Below, piece by piece: positions 35,380 to 46,907 of a stretch of 64,000 bases of DNA (position 1 is the stretch's first letter; every line of letters starts with the position of its first letter). The notes under the pieces are model-generated. The model ran no database searches and was not told the origin of the DNA. It saw only the letters and a list, made by a program, of their open reading frames with translations. Where the stretch lies: the NCBI GenBank assembly GCA_009809945.1, contig WTPW01000196.1:400771-464770 (forward strand), given 5' to 3'. The translations under genes were made by a program, and so were the position numbers. The DNA comes from Gigaspora margarita. Taxonomy: Eukaryota > Glomeromycota > Glomeromycetes > Diversisporales > Gigasporaceae.

Positions 35380-35705
35380 TATACTAGGTCTTTAAGCAGA
35401 AACTTGCAGATGTATTTTCTTTAAACAACCTGTTGCATATTGGATTGATTGTATTTTTTGCTTTTAAAAATATTTCTTTGCTCAGTATATTTTATTGCAA
35501 AGGTTGCAATATTGTTTAATACCAACTTCAGTAAGATCATTCCAAAAAAGACCTTTTTACTCGCTTTGAAAAATAGTTTGTTACTATAAGCATTCCAGAT
35601 TCAAGTGCATTTTGAGATATTGAACCTGAAGAGTTAGGTTCAATTGAATTGATAAGTTCTTTAAATGTATTGTCTTCATCTATCAAATAGTGAAATTCAA
35701 GTAAA
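35380..35705 (-). pseudogene. BED zinc-finger fragment of a second hAT-type transposase
   Basis: Read on the minus strand from about 35705: LLEFHYLIDEDNTFKELINS, SISQNALESGM, YFSKRVKRS, then in a shifted frame FWNDLTEVGIKQYCNLCNKI followed by a stop. Trp near the start and the CNLC pair are the signature of a BED finger, the DNA-binding head of many hAT transposases. A frameshift separates the acidic leader from the finger, and no downstream core is present before the foldback repeat. It is a truncated relic of a lineage different from the element at 19603-24903, judged by sequence. Confidence 0.6.
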
Positions 35706-35747
35706 ATAAATATATAAAAATATTAATTTAACTTTTAATTAAAAATA

Positions 35748-36265
35748 AAAAAGGCAAAGAAAGTTACTTTTTGTTCATTATAAGGTAGTAATTTTTTATT
35801 CATTATTTCATATCATATTAAATGAAAAAAAAAGACCAAAAAAGTGATTTTTGTTCATAATATGACAGTAATTTTTTATTTGTCATTTTATACCATATTA
35901 AATTAAAAAAAAAGTCAAAAAAGAATTGATTTTTGTTCGTTATAAATAGAATTTTATATTTGTTATTTTACATTATGTTAAATTAAAAAAAAAAGAATCA
36001 AAGAAAATCAAGTTCTGTTCATCATAAGAAAGTAATTTTTTATTCATCATTTTATGCCATATTAAATTAAAAAAAAAGTCAAAAAAAAAATGATTTTTAT
36101 TCATTATAAAATAGAATTTTTTATTTGTTATATTATGCTATATTAAATTAAAAAAAAAAGTCAAAGAAAAATTAATTTTTGTTCGTCATATCATGCCATA
36201 TTAAATTAAAAAAAAAAGAGTCAAAGAAAATTAATTTTTTCATTATAAAATAGTAATTATTTATT
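35748..36265. repeat. Satellite-like tandem array, about 83 bp unit
   Basis: Six to seven copies of a unit containing TTTTTGTTCATTATAA, TTTTTTATT(T/C)GTCATTTTAT and CCATATTAAATTAAAAAAAA, with spacing of about 81-84 bp. Copies diverge by substitutions and A-run length. Confidence 0.85.
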
Positions 36266-36513
36266 TGTTATAATGATAATCTAAATTAATATTGCTCAAC
36301 TGATCTATCAAACTCATTTGGAGCATGAATTAATAATAAAAATTATGTGACCATAAAAACTCGAGTTCAATTGGGTTCAGTTTCAAGCAGGGTCAAACTG
36401 AGCTTCAGCAAGCAGGATAGCATCTCTAAAATAATTATTCTATTCTATATATGTATTTATAATACATAAAAATGAATAAAAAAAATTAAAGTCAGACAGA
36501 AATTACTAACCAC

Positions 36514-36871
36514 TTAAGGGTAGGGTGAACATAGATCATTTCTTATATAAGTAGATCAACCAAAAAAATATTACACAAAAATCGAACACATGTTATATAT
36601 AAAAGTTTTTAAAAATATAATCAATTTTCATAAAAGTTTTGGGGTAGATATATTAGACCCTCTAATTCTAATTATAATAATTTGATCCCCTGTATTATTT
36701 AAAAAAAAATACTTGCATATATCATTAATTCTTCCTAGGTTGAACGAAATTTGCCTAGGTTACACAATATAAATATCATATGATCATCACCTGATTTCAA
36801 TTGAATGTTATTGTAAAAAAATTAGCAATGTGATCACTAGTAAAAATGATCGACGTTCACCCTACCCTTAA
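36514..36871. mobile_element. MITE with TTAA target (piggyBac-like), GGGTAGGGTGAAC family
   Basis: TTAAGGGTAGGGTGAACATA on the left faces GACGTTCACCCTACCCTTAA on the right, and GATCATTT faces AAATGATC. Both outer edges are TTAA (36514-36517 and 36868-36871), the target of piggyBac-type elements, though the GGG tip is not the usual CCC. A diverged copy at 53913-55130 shares the interior phrase TCCTAG(G/A)TTGA. Confidence 0.8.
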
Positions 36872-37119
36872 AGATTGGACCAAATATGATACTTCTATAT
36901 CTAAATCAAACAAAATTATCTACAAACAAATGTTATAACACAAACTCATTTGATAATAGATATTTTAAAATAACAAAACTAAAATTAAAAAGCTCTTGGC
37001 ACACACAACTAGTTACTATAATAACAATTAAAGTGGTATATAAAGGCATTTTAAAGGAATAATGAAATTCACTCAAAATTTACAATGAATATCTATATAT
37101 ACAAATTCAACTTATAATA

Positions 37120-37298
37120 TACAGTCGTACTCCCATATAATCACACCATCGGAACTGATAAAATGTATTCTTATATAGAAATGTGCTTATATAAAGAGTA
37201 ATTTTTATATGTTTAATAGTAGTTGGTTCAAGAAATAAAGGTGCTTATAAAGAAAAGTACTTATATAGGAGGTGCTTATATGGGAGTGCAACTGTATT
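37120..37298. mobile_element. Tigger/pogo-like MITE (TA target)
   Basis: TACAGTCGTACTCCCATATA on the left faces TATATGGGAGTGCAACTGTA on the right, with repeated GTGCTTATATA phrases inside. TA flanks and a CAGT tip fit Tc1/mariner or pogo mobilisation. Confidence 0.85.
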
Positions 37299-38524
37299 TA
37301 CAACAATTACCTACCAAATATATTTATTATTAATAGTAATGTTTAAGGAATTAATTTTTCATATCTAAATATTTTATCTATTAAGAACCAATTGTAATAT
37401 GCACCATGAAAGCTAATGTATAATAATAAGTCAGTAAGGTTATTCTTACTATATATTTAATTAATTTAATTAATACTGAAAAGTCTATCATAACTCGTAA
37501 AAATTATTATTTCTGATCGATAGTATGATCTATCACCTAAACGATCATGATCATGATCATGATCATATATATTTACTATTTTTAAATTTTGCTTCATTTT
37601 TTCTTTAACTATATCAATATATTATAATAACACATTAATGACAATATTTTCTTATAAATGATAAACAATGTACAATCACAATTGTAATCACAACAATAAT
37701 TGATTATCAAGTGATGATCATCACTCTATCGATCAGTAAATCAAAAAAAGCATAATTATGTATTCATTACATGATCTTTACACTGCAAAATCTGTGTTAT
37801 AGATACCATAATAGTTTTTAATCACAAATACATTAAAAAGAGTAACCTAGACACAGCCAGCCTAACATATTTTATGCTCACATGTCCATCCATTTTTTTT
37901 TTGTATTTTGCAAAATACAAAGCAAATTAAGCTGTACATCTATCAAACATTAAATAATTTGAAACTTCATTTCTTATTCTAAAACCAATATTCAGAATTT
38001 TTAGCTATAATAAGTTTATATAATCATATACACGATTTGCACAGTTTCATCACAATAAATGTATAAATACAACTTCTAATCATAACATTTTTTTGGAGCA
38101 CATGCACAAATATATTAGCAAATACTGATAGATAGATCAGATAGACCAGATAGTGCAATATACTATATATAAAAATGTTTTATAAAAATTCTTTCCTTTT
38201 ATTTTAAAAGGAAATGTAGTAGATCACAAGCAAGGCAGAAAACCAATAATCCTATTAGCACATGCTCAAACAGTAATTTACAAGGCAATAATCAGATGCT
38301 GATTATTCAAAAAAGTTAATAATCAGAGGCAGATCATCGAAGAGGATTATTTTGAAATAAAATTATTTAATTAGATGCAACATGCAATAATAAAAAAAAT
38401 TGAATTTTGATACTGAGTGGAAGAGACAGACAACCCATAGTTCTTTTTATTTGTAACATCCTCAATGAGAACAAAAGAATTGTTGGGGTTGCATAATTTT
38501 GTGACTGTGATTATATTTTTAATT
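37299..38524. other. AT-rich intergenic sequence
   Basis: Contains a (GATCAT)n run, ATGATCATGATCATGATCAT, near 37545-37566. A 61-codon minus-strand frame at 38371-38556 resembles nothing. No gene recognised. Confidence 0.4.
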
Positions 38525-38640
38525 GTGATTGCGATTGTGATTGCTAAAGCTAACAAGTTATCATAAATCTGAGTTTGTAAACTTAAATTTATGATAAATT
38601 AGCCAACTTTAGTAGTGTGCTAACAAAGAAATTAATAATA
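38525..38640. repeat. Foldback repeat, diverged copy of 23172-23310
   Basis: GTGATTGCGATTGTGATTGC, TATCATAAATCTGAGTTTGT and ATTTATGATAAATTAGCCAA match the arms of the 23172 repeat. Confidence 0.6.
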
Positions 38641-38944
38641 GGTTTACAAAAATATGCAAACTGCAATAATCTATATGTGTAAAATTTGAGTTAGTCTTTA
38701 TATTTATATGCATATAATCTGCTATAATTAGTTAATTTCCTGTAATTTATCATTAAGAATTTTCAGAAATCACACTTTTTGCAAACTGCCATAATTAGAA
38801 TACAAATTAGAGAAATCAAGCTTACAAAAGTATAAATTTAGATAGTAACAAATTATATTGCTTAGTATATACAGTAAATAGCAATATATCAAATATATAC
38901 CAACATGCAATTTCTATTTTATTTATTTGCGCAGGTAATACAAA

Positions 38945-39215
38945 ATCTGATTTTGTAAATAAACTAAGTGCATAGGGTAAAAATTTAAGCTATGGGGTTA
39001 GAATGATGTTTATTATATATAAAATTTATTCCTGTCATTTTAATTAGTGCACGAAGATCAATTCAAACATTAGTTTTTGCATATTTGCACTTTTTTTCTT
39101 TTGTATGTGTTTGGATTCATGTCAGAAATAGTCAAAATTTGCACTCTCTAATTGGCTATTTCCTTTCCAGAAGTTTGTATTACCCATGCAAATTAGTAGA
39201 TGCATAAATTCTGTG
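38945..39215 (+). repeat. Dispersed repeat, copy 2 (pair with 28797-29095)
   Basis: Shares TTTTAATTAGTGCA, ATAGTCAAAATTTG and CCTTTCCAGAAGTTTG in the same order as copy 1. Confidence 0.7.
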
Positions 39216-41342
39216 AATAACTTGAAATAATCAAGATATCAACTTAATATTATATAATTGAATAATATGAATCAAACTTCAATTCTAGATGAAGTTATTG
39301 ATCATGGTGAAAAGGATTTTGATATTGAAATTAAAACACTTGTCAATCAAGGAATGCAGATGAGAAACATCAAATACATAAAGAAAACTGATATACTTAA
39401 TTAAAGGAATTGATTTAAAACATTATATAATTAGATTCATTAGTAATAAAAAAATAAAAATAAAAAATAAGAAAAATAAAAAAAATAAAAAATAAGAAAA
39501 ATAAATAAAAATTCTGGAAGAAAATCAATTGATCAAATTGTGCATATGTGAAGCATATGGGTCAAAGATTGGAAAGAATTAGTAATTGGTAATAATGCAG
39601 GGTAAATTGAATTTATAATGAAAAGCAAGAATATGAAAGTAATCAATTTCAAGAGTCAAAATGGGATAATCAATGATGTAATGGGTAAAGAAATGTATAT
39701 AAAAAATCAAGTGAATTAAAGATTAGTAGCTTGATAAATAATCAATCAACCCAAAATAAATAAATACTTACCCTAGCCAGTTTTATATTTTCTTTTAATA
39801 TAAAATAATAGAGGGTTTCATAATTAACAAATAAGTGATATATTTTGAAAATTATAGTATTTTTACTATATTGAATTATAAATTGGAAAAATAAAATCAA
39901 ATTCTCTGATTTTAATTATGAAACACTCTGATGTTTACTGAGTAATCAATAGAGTGAACTCTCAGTTACAGTTTATTATCATACAAAATATAAACATTAG
40001 AAGTTAACGAATATGTCATATAATACTATATATTATTTATATGCATAGAAATAACTTACTACTTATTGCCATATTTATGTGACCTATAAAAAAGTTTGTA
40101 CAGTTATTGTAGGTATTGCCCAAAAAAATGTTCAGAATAGAGTTGATTTTCTGAACAGGTACTGTTTTCATAATGATGTTTGTGAGGTATGTAAAAAGAA
40201 AATTTTTGATTAAAAAATATCATATAAAAATATATAAAAAATGCATTTATCCAATAAACAAAATAGAGTCGATTTTCTAAACAAAAAATCGAATAATTCT
40301 AAATGATTGCAAGAGATTTTTTTATAGGGTGAATAAATATAAACCTAAATAAGGAGTGATACATAATCTATATAAGCACAAAATAACACCTGTAGTAGTT
40401 ATTATAACTTGTACGCACATATAGTCTGGTCTTGAATTATTGTTTATGGGCATCCCAAATTAACACAAATTCTATAAGCACACATTCTAAATGCACTTTA
40501 CATGCACTTTCCATATAATGAGTGGATCGTTTAATGCAATTATTTAATATCGCTAGAAGTAAATTATTCTCTATAATTAAACAATTGAATTAATTTCAAC
40601 AGTTAATTCATTTTAATATTTGAATTAAGTTCACTAGTTAAATTAATTTTGACAGTTAAAATTATTTTAACTACTAAAAATAAATTTAGTTTCAACAGTT
40701 GAATATGGATATAATATCCTAAAATTAAATTTTAATTTCACCCCCATCTATAGGTGTATAGTTTGACTCATCCACAATTGGTCTACACCTTCACACTGAG
40801 TAACTATTAAGCTTAATATTAAGAATTAAGTAATATATAGTTAATAAAAAAGTATATGAAAATCTTTGCTTGTAAGCTTTAGTGTAATCATCAAAGAATA
40901 AAAAAAAATAATAATTTTTTCATGTACTTAATAAATAGTGACAGTTCATGTATTTAATACATAGATAATAACTTTGAATTAGCATATTTAGCAAGCATAA
41001 TCAACATTAAAATTGCATAAACAGGGCTTGAAACCCAGTTTATTGTGTGCTTTGAAATAGGTTTAGTGAGTTTTCAAGCACAGACAAACTGGTTTAGGCA
41101 AAAAAACATTACTACATTTGATCAATGTAATTGGTGTATTGTAATACAATCAGAAATATCATAATATGCATATATATATAGTCCTCTAAAATTGTTCATA
41201 TCTCCAATTTACCTAACAAACCAAAAATTGTACAAAATTGTGAAATTTTATATCATAAATCAATTTTTTTATAATAATCTGTAAATTTAATAAGCAACAA
41301 GAAATGCACTAATTATCACATATGAAGACAATTTCCCCTGCA
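39216..41342. other. AT-rich intergenic sequence
   Basis: An AAAATAAAAAATAAG low-complexity run at 39445-39510, and scattered (A)CAGTTAAAATTA phrases at 40590-40740. No gene recognised in about 2.1 kb. Confidence 0.4.
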
Positions 41343-41613
41343 TAGGGATGTTATGGTCTAGCAAGGACTGCACTCTGAGCCAGTTCTTTGAACTAGTCTA
41401 AGTGGTTCACAGCCCATAAATTGGGACTAGTCCAAATCGGTATGTCCATAATAAATTCTGCAATTACATAATTTAATATATATTTATATAATATATACAA
41501 TAGTATAACAGATAACCTTTTGATATTACATGAACAAGGTTAATAGTATGTACACTCCCTTGACAAAAGTCACTGAAATTTTATTATCATAAAGATCTAA
41601 TCTGATTTGTTAA
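41343..41613. other. Possible orphan hAT-like end (TAGGGATG)
   Basis: TAGGGATGTTATGGTCTAGC at 41343 resembles the complement of GGCTAGTGCATCCCTA ending at 43737, but the second site lies inside the element at 41614-43945, so they cannot be a simple pair unless a rearrangement occurred. No 8 bp duplication links them. Confidence 0.35.
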
Positions 41614-41754
41614 TAGTGTTCCTATGAACTGAACTTAACCTGAACCTATATTGAGTTCAGGTTTGGTTCAAAAATTGAACTGAACCTGAACTGAACTATT
41701 TTTGAAAATTATTTTTAGGTTCAGTTCGAATTTGAACTTTTTCAATAATGTCTG

Positions 41755-42010
41755 CTTAAGTAAACTTGTTTGAGAGAGCAAAATGCATATACACTAAAAT
41801 TTTATTCAAATTGGAGAACATTTATTATTTGACTTTTAATTTTTACATTCAATGAAAAAATTAAAATCTTTTTAAAAATATGTTTGATGAATATAAAAAT
41901 TAAAAGTCAAATAATAAAAACTTCTCCAATTTAGATAATATGTTTTAGAGTATATGCAATTTGTTCTCCCAAACAAGTTTATTAAGCAAGTTTTATCTAT
42001 TTATATAGTA
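41755..42010. repeat. Foldback repeat (CTTAAGTAAACTTGTTTGAG type)
   Basis: TGACTTTTAATTTTTACATT faces ATAAAAATTAAAAGTCAAAT; the outer blocks CTTAAGTAAACTTGTTTG and CAAACAAGTTTATTAAGCAA also pair. Related to 15050-15547. Confidence 0.8.
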
Positions 42011-42339
42011 AAATTTTGACTTTACTATGTGACGACTATATGCGATCATTGTATATAATCTGACCTAGATCTGACCCAACCCAGGTTTTCTCTGACCCAG
42101 GTCTGACCCAACCCACATTTGATCTGACCTGACCTGACCCAGCTAAGACCCCTACAGACACATGGCTTAGTAAATTTCTAATTTAGAAAAATTCTTGTTC
42201 CAAAGCCTCACTGCTTATAAATGCAGTTACTATTGTATAAAATTTTTTTTATAAAAAAGTATACACTTTTTTATTTTTAGTCTTGTCGTTTTACTATGTT
42301 GTCATTGGCATTGTTTTTGGAGCTTTCAGTGTTGTTAGC

Positions 42340-42408
42340 ATCATCATTGTGGAGTTATCACCATTGTGGAGTTATTGCCATCGTGAAGCTATCACCATTG
42401 TAGAGTTA
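42340..42408 (+). repeat. Minisatellite, 17 bp unit, four copies
   Basis: The unit ATTGTGGAGTTATCACC recurs at 42346, 42363, 42380 and 42397 with substitutions. It lies in a 66-codon frame (42283-42483) that I regard as chance. Confidence 0.8.
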
Positions 42409-42411
42409 AAC

Positions 42412-42903
42412 GGCTTTGACCTTAAAGTAAGCTACCCCACAATCGACAAAAGTTGCTACATATTAAAGTCTGAATTTTACTAAAAAATTGATTAAAATCA
42501 CTTAAATAAAGGTTAAAATACATGTACTACAAAATGTTTATAAGTATTAGAAATTTTTTATTAATTGACTTTTGATTTTTACGTTCGATGGAAAAATTAA
42601 ATTTTTTTAAAAAAATATATTCGACGAACGTAAAAATTAAAAGTTAAATAATAATAAATTCTTTAATTTTAATAAAAATTTCAGAGTATGTGTATTTTGG
42701 TCTTCCAAACAAGTTTACTTAATCAATAATTATCGATTGACATAGTAGAATTTAGACTTACTATGTAGCAACTATCTGCGATTAACTAATAATCAATTTT
42801 GCTTCAATATTATTGGCTGTTTATACTATATATATAGGACGTGATAGATAGGTGACCCCCCTCCCCCCTAGAAAATTATGTGATTTACTGCACTTTTCTT
42901 AAA
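42412..42903. repeat. Dispersed foldback repeat, copy 2 (pair with 15050-15547)
   Basis: Collinear with copy 1 from CCACAATCGACAAAAG through TTTGGTCTTCCAAACAAGTT to GATTTACTGCACTT. Confidence 0.85.
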
Positions 42904-43955
42904 GGAATCATTTGTTAGGTTTTTAAGGTTAGAATTAGTGTTTAAATGGCTTGGATTGTTGAATTGATAGGATAAAATGCTAATATTATTTATGGTAATA
43001 AAATAAGATATAAACCTCTAGTTACAAAAGAAGCATAGAAGAATTTGGTCAAAGGTTTAGAGCTTTTTAGTTACTGTAAGTTTGTATTCTGTTCTATGCA
43101 TTCTATTTTTTTAATTATTAAACAAGAAACTAATTTTGGCTTGTTTTAAAACTTATTAAGATAATAATTAAAAATAATTATAAATTAGATAGATTAGAGC
43201 CAAAGTATAGGCTATTTATATGCTTTTTTTTTAAAGCAGGCTTTGGGACCATCTATATGTCTCCCATGCAGCTCAAATTTTTAAAAATTGATATATTAAA
43301 CTTTATATATTTTTTAAACTAATATAAAGGTATTTTACGCCAAGTCCAGTTTGACAGATGTAATTATTTATATATTATTTTTAAATATATTAAAGTTATA
43401 ATATATATTGTATATGTATATTATTCAAATAATAAATAATAAAATGTAATTTAATTTTAAGATTGTTAGTTTTTGCTATATATTATAAGAAACAAATTAT
43501 TCATTTTCCATTTTTGGTTCAAACCTAAAATTTTTTTTGAGATTTTTTTTCAAGTTGATGGGGTGCTTATTTTCAGTAATATACTGTATATTAGAAATCT
43601 CAAAAATGCGACATGCAAAATATTTAAGGCATTTCTAGTTCCTATTTTTTTTTAGTAAAACTGACCAATTACAACAAACAATATGGGACTGGTCTTACTA
43701 GGAACTGAGACAAACAGGACCAGGCTAGTGCATCCCTAATTATATCCAAACCTGAACATGTTCATGAACTTTGAACTGAACCCAAACTGAACTTTTACTA
43801 AAGTTCAGATTTAGTTCAGGTTTGAAAAATTGTGAGTTCATGTTTGGTTCAAGTTCAAAGCTAGCAGAATTCTTGGTTCAGGTTCAGGTTTGAGTCTGGG
43901 TTTAGCTGAACCTGGACCAAACCAGACCCAAATCTCAGAACACTATTTGTTAACA

Positions 43956-44979
43956 ATCATAGCTACATATAAAACCAACTTTTTTTATATGCGAATCAGT
44001 CTTTGTTCAATAAGTAAAGTTATTTGCCATAATGATTTGCACATAATTGAAGAGTTTTAAAAAATTTTATTAAGTTTTTTTTTGAAAATATTTTGATATT
44101 TTAGATGCATGTAAACAAAAAATAAAAAATATAATTAAAATTATTATATCTCGATGCATTCTTGAAACCTTTAGAATTTTTTATGAAAATTTAATCCTAT
44201 ATGCTTTAGAACTTGAAGAACAACTTTCATTAAGTCAATAATTAGTGTTAATGATACAGTTATTCCAGGAATTATATTTAATAAAATTTTTATTGGAATA
44301 ATTTAATAAAATAAATAATATATTATCCAAATCAATCAACGGAAATGATATATAATATAATATAGATTTTTAACATTCATTGCTAGTGCGATGCATTGCT
44401 ACCCCCTGATCGACCAATCATTTTGTTGTTTTGATTTTATATTAATCAAAACAAAACAAATAGTGGCTGCGTTATTATTAGAGTTAGGGTTTGGCAGGGC
44501 AAGAGTTAGAAGGCCCTCCTAATCCAAAATTTTGCAAGGACTTTTTTTTGTCAAGTTAGAAGCAATTTTTTAAAAAAAGATGTTTTGCTTCGATTTCACA
44601 TTACACCTGATCCTGCATCCCGATTGGTCAATCGGGAGTAGTGTTGCATCGCACTGGCAATGAATGATAACTCTCTATAATATAATATGTATATTGTATT
44701 TTAGAATCATAATTTTATAAATTTTACAATGTTTCTATAATTAAATTTTTATAAAAAAAATTCTAAAGGGTTCAAGAATGCATCGAGATGTAATAATTTT
44801 AATTATATTTTTATTTTTTGTTTACACACATCTAAAATATCAAAGTATTTTCAAAAAAAACTTAATAAAATTTTCTAAAATTCTTAAATTATTTGCAAAT
44901 CATTATGACAAACAACTTTACTTATTGCACAAAGACCAATTCGCATATAAAAAAAATCAGTTTTATATGTAGCTATGAT
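43956..44979. repeat. Large palindrome, about 1 kb, with a MITE in its loop
   Basis: ATCATAGCTACATATAAAAC on the left faces GTTTTATATGTAGCTATGAT on the right. Pairing runs through TTTTATATGCGAATCAGTCT, GGTTTCAAGAATGCATCGAG and TTTTTGTTTAC blocks to about 44200 and 44740. The loop contains the MITE at 44373-44669. Open frames at 44778-45084 are products of this palindrome, not genes. Confidence 0.88.
44373..44669. mobile_element. MITE, CATTCATTGCTAGTGCGATG family
   Basis: CATTCATTGCTAGTGCGATG on the left faces CATCGCACTGGCAATGAATG on the right; CTGATCGACCAATCA faces CGATTGGTCAATCG. The interior phrase AAAATTTTGCAAGGA and a T run are shared with the promoter MITE at 47872-48138. The loop holds GAGTTAGGGTTTGG. 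Confidence 0.88.
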
Positions 44980-45926
44980 CAGCAACAAATTAGGTTAGAT
45001 CTTTGTGATATTAAAATTCTAGTGACTTCTGTTAGGGGAATGTACGTATGTATGCATTACTTTAAATACATAACTATGTGGTGAGGCTAAATCAAACTTG
45101 TTTTAAAATAAAGAATATTGCAAGCACATTCTTCACCCAAAATTGATTTACTGGAATTGGTTTTCATATATAACCTTTAATTGCTAAAACTGAATCAAGG
45201 TTAAAAAATTTACTAGTACCTAACAACCCAAACAGGATAATTTCTATATCCGTTACTGCTTTACTTACAAGTAATTATACTTTTACACTTTATTTATATA
45301 GATAATTATATTATTTAATATAATCGCTAGGATATAGTTCAAAATCTCAATACAAAATTTGATCAAAATTTGACTTTTTTGTTAAATCGAGTTATATATT
45401 TTTTTATTTAAATTAAAATTCATAAAACAAGAATGCAATTGAAAATATAAATCAAATACATTTCTTTTATAAAATCATTATTTCCAGAACTCGTAATTAT
45501 CTCTATTCTGAAATAGCAAGAGCATATCTTTGCGTTAAAAGCTGGATCAGTAATGGAATAGACGAAATTGAATAAGTAATCATACTTGTCTTAGAAAGTA
45601 TAAAATGATCAATTGCTTTAATCATAAAATAATTTCTTGGTACCATTATAATGAAAGGTATCATTAAATAAATATTGGTTCGTCTTATTTTAAGTAACGC
45701 TATAAATATAACTTCAAAATAAATTCGAAAGAAAGATCAAAAAGCATTTTGATACCAAAAAATGTTTGAGAAATCTGTTTTTTTTTTTGAAAATAAAACA
45801 TAAAGTTCAATTAGAAAAGCACATTTAAGTAAATGTATTATAAAATTACTTAGTGGTTTGTGCTTGCACATTTGTGATCTGACAAAAGAACATGCATTAT
45901 ATTCGATGTCGATGAATTTTACAGAA
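44980..45926. other. AT-rich intergenic sequence, nothing recognised
   Basis: No gene or clear repeat. A 97-codon frame at 45858-46151 runs into the MITE at 45927 and is a shadow. Confidence 0.4.
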
Positions 45927-46273
45927 GGGTCTCCAAAATTCCAGGTCGGATGCGTCGGATCTGGTCGGCGTAGAGATTGTACCCGTTGGGAAAACCTCTA
46001 CCCGGTTACTATTAAATTACCCGGATATCCGGATAAATTACTATGTCACATTATTGCAAGTTCTACCCGGGTACAATCACTAGGTCGGCGTTTAGTCCTA
46101 GTTGTTAGCAGGTTCTATAGCAAAATTATTAGTAGGGCATTTTTTACTTAATGAAAGGTATGATTTATTAGTAAAATTTTTTATGATCATGGGGCAAAAT
46201 TGATCAAATCCGATTCAGCCGACCATGATTCCGATGCACTCCGACGTATCCCGACACGGAATTTTGGGGACCC
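45927..46273. mobile_element. GC-richer MITE, GGGTCTCCAAAATTCC family
   Basis: GGGTCTCCAAAATTCC on the left faces GGAATTTTGGGGACCC on the right; inside, GGTCGGATGCGTCGGA faces TCCGACGTATCCCGAC. Base composition is clearly richer in G+C than the flanks. No target duplication directly abuts the ends. Confidence 0.8.
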
Positions 46274-46319
46274 ACGTATGAGTTATATTCGAACTGATAG
46301 TCAAAATTCTCCATTCCTA

Positions 46320-46440
46320 TTGGCTACAGGTAGACCGGTCCTTGAACCGGACTAGATTAGGACCGGTCCATGGACCGGTTTATGAAATTTGGTCCGGTTT
46401 GTGGTCCGTTGCTCGGACCCGGTCTTTTGAACCGAGGACG
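46320..46440. repeat. GACCGGTCC-rich short repeat cluster
   Basis: Repeated ACCGGTCC and GGACCGGTTT phrases, partly palindromic, directly before the LTR-like element at 46442. Confidence 0.7.
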
Positions 46441-46441
46441 G

Positions 46442-46907
46442 TGTTACGATCGGTTGGGAGAGCTTGAGGAATTGTGCCGGTTTAGTTCGATCGTGAACAA
46501 AAGTGATTAAGGTTAAATGGACTAACACACATAGTTTCGGGTTATAGGATTTCTCTTTATTAATATAAATCAATACATCGAATAAATACAATAATACTAA
46601 ATACTATCTATAATCGTTAACTACTTTGTACTACTGCACCGTCCACCCTCTTCCACTTAAGCAGAAGCTAAACCCTTATATATGTTTTGATACGTATGGG
46701 CTTTAATCCTTCGATTTGGAGATTCAATCTCCCGTTTGGAGATTTGATCACCCGTTTGGAGACTCGATCACCCGTTTGGAGACTTGATCACCCGTTTGGA
46801 GATCTAATCACCCAACTATGCCACAACTAAGCCGAAATAGTAAATACATAACGAAAAAAATGATAATAATAAAAAATAAAAATTGAGCATAACAACCGAC
46901 CGTAACA
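46442..46907. mobile_element. Likely solo LTR, 466 bp
   Basis: Begins TGTTACGATCGGTTG and ends CAACCGACCGTAACA, a 15 bp inverted terminus with one mismatch carrying the TG...CA edges of LTRs. TATATATG lies at about 46677, with AATAAA-like sites nearby. It contains a 20 bp minisatellite (46715-46814). No gag/pol or second LTR is near, so a solo LTR is the best reading. No matching target duplication was found at the edges, so a MITE remains possible. Confidence 0.55.
46715..46814 (+). repeat. Minisatellite, 20 bp unit, five copies
   Basis: The unit TTTGGAGACTTGATCACCCG repeats five times with a few substitutions, inside the putative LTR. Confidence 0.92.

Larger units (their letters stand above)
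41614..43945. mobile_element. hAT-type non-autonomous element, 2.3 kb, exact 8 bp duplication
   Basis: The left end TAGTGTTCCTATGAACTGAA faces ATCTCAGAACACTA on the right. TTTGTTAA flanks both sides (41606-41613 and 43946-43953). Subterminal regions are built from repeats of TGAACCTGAAC and GTTCAGGTTTGGTTCA in opposite polarity at the two ends, likely transposase-binding sites. No transposase frame is inside. The interior holds two foldback repeats (41755-42010 and 42412-42903) and a 17 bp minisatellite. The terminal sequence is shared with the foldback at 53988-54851. Confidence 0.88.

Noticed and set aside
35748..36265. CRISPR array
   Set aside because: Repeats are contiguous with no unique spacers; it is a tandem satellite in a eukaryotic context.
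44778..45084. Two overlapping plus-strand frames
   Set aside because: They lie in the right arm of the 1 kb palindrome and its edge.
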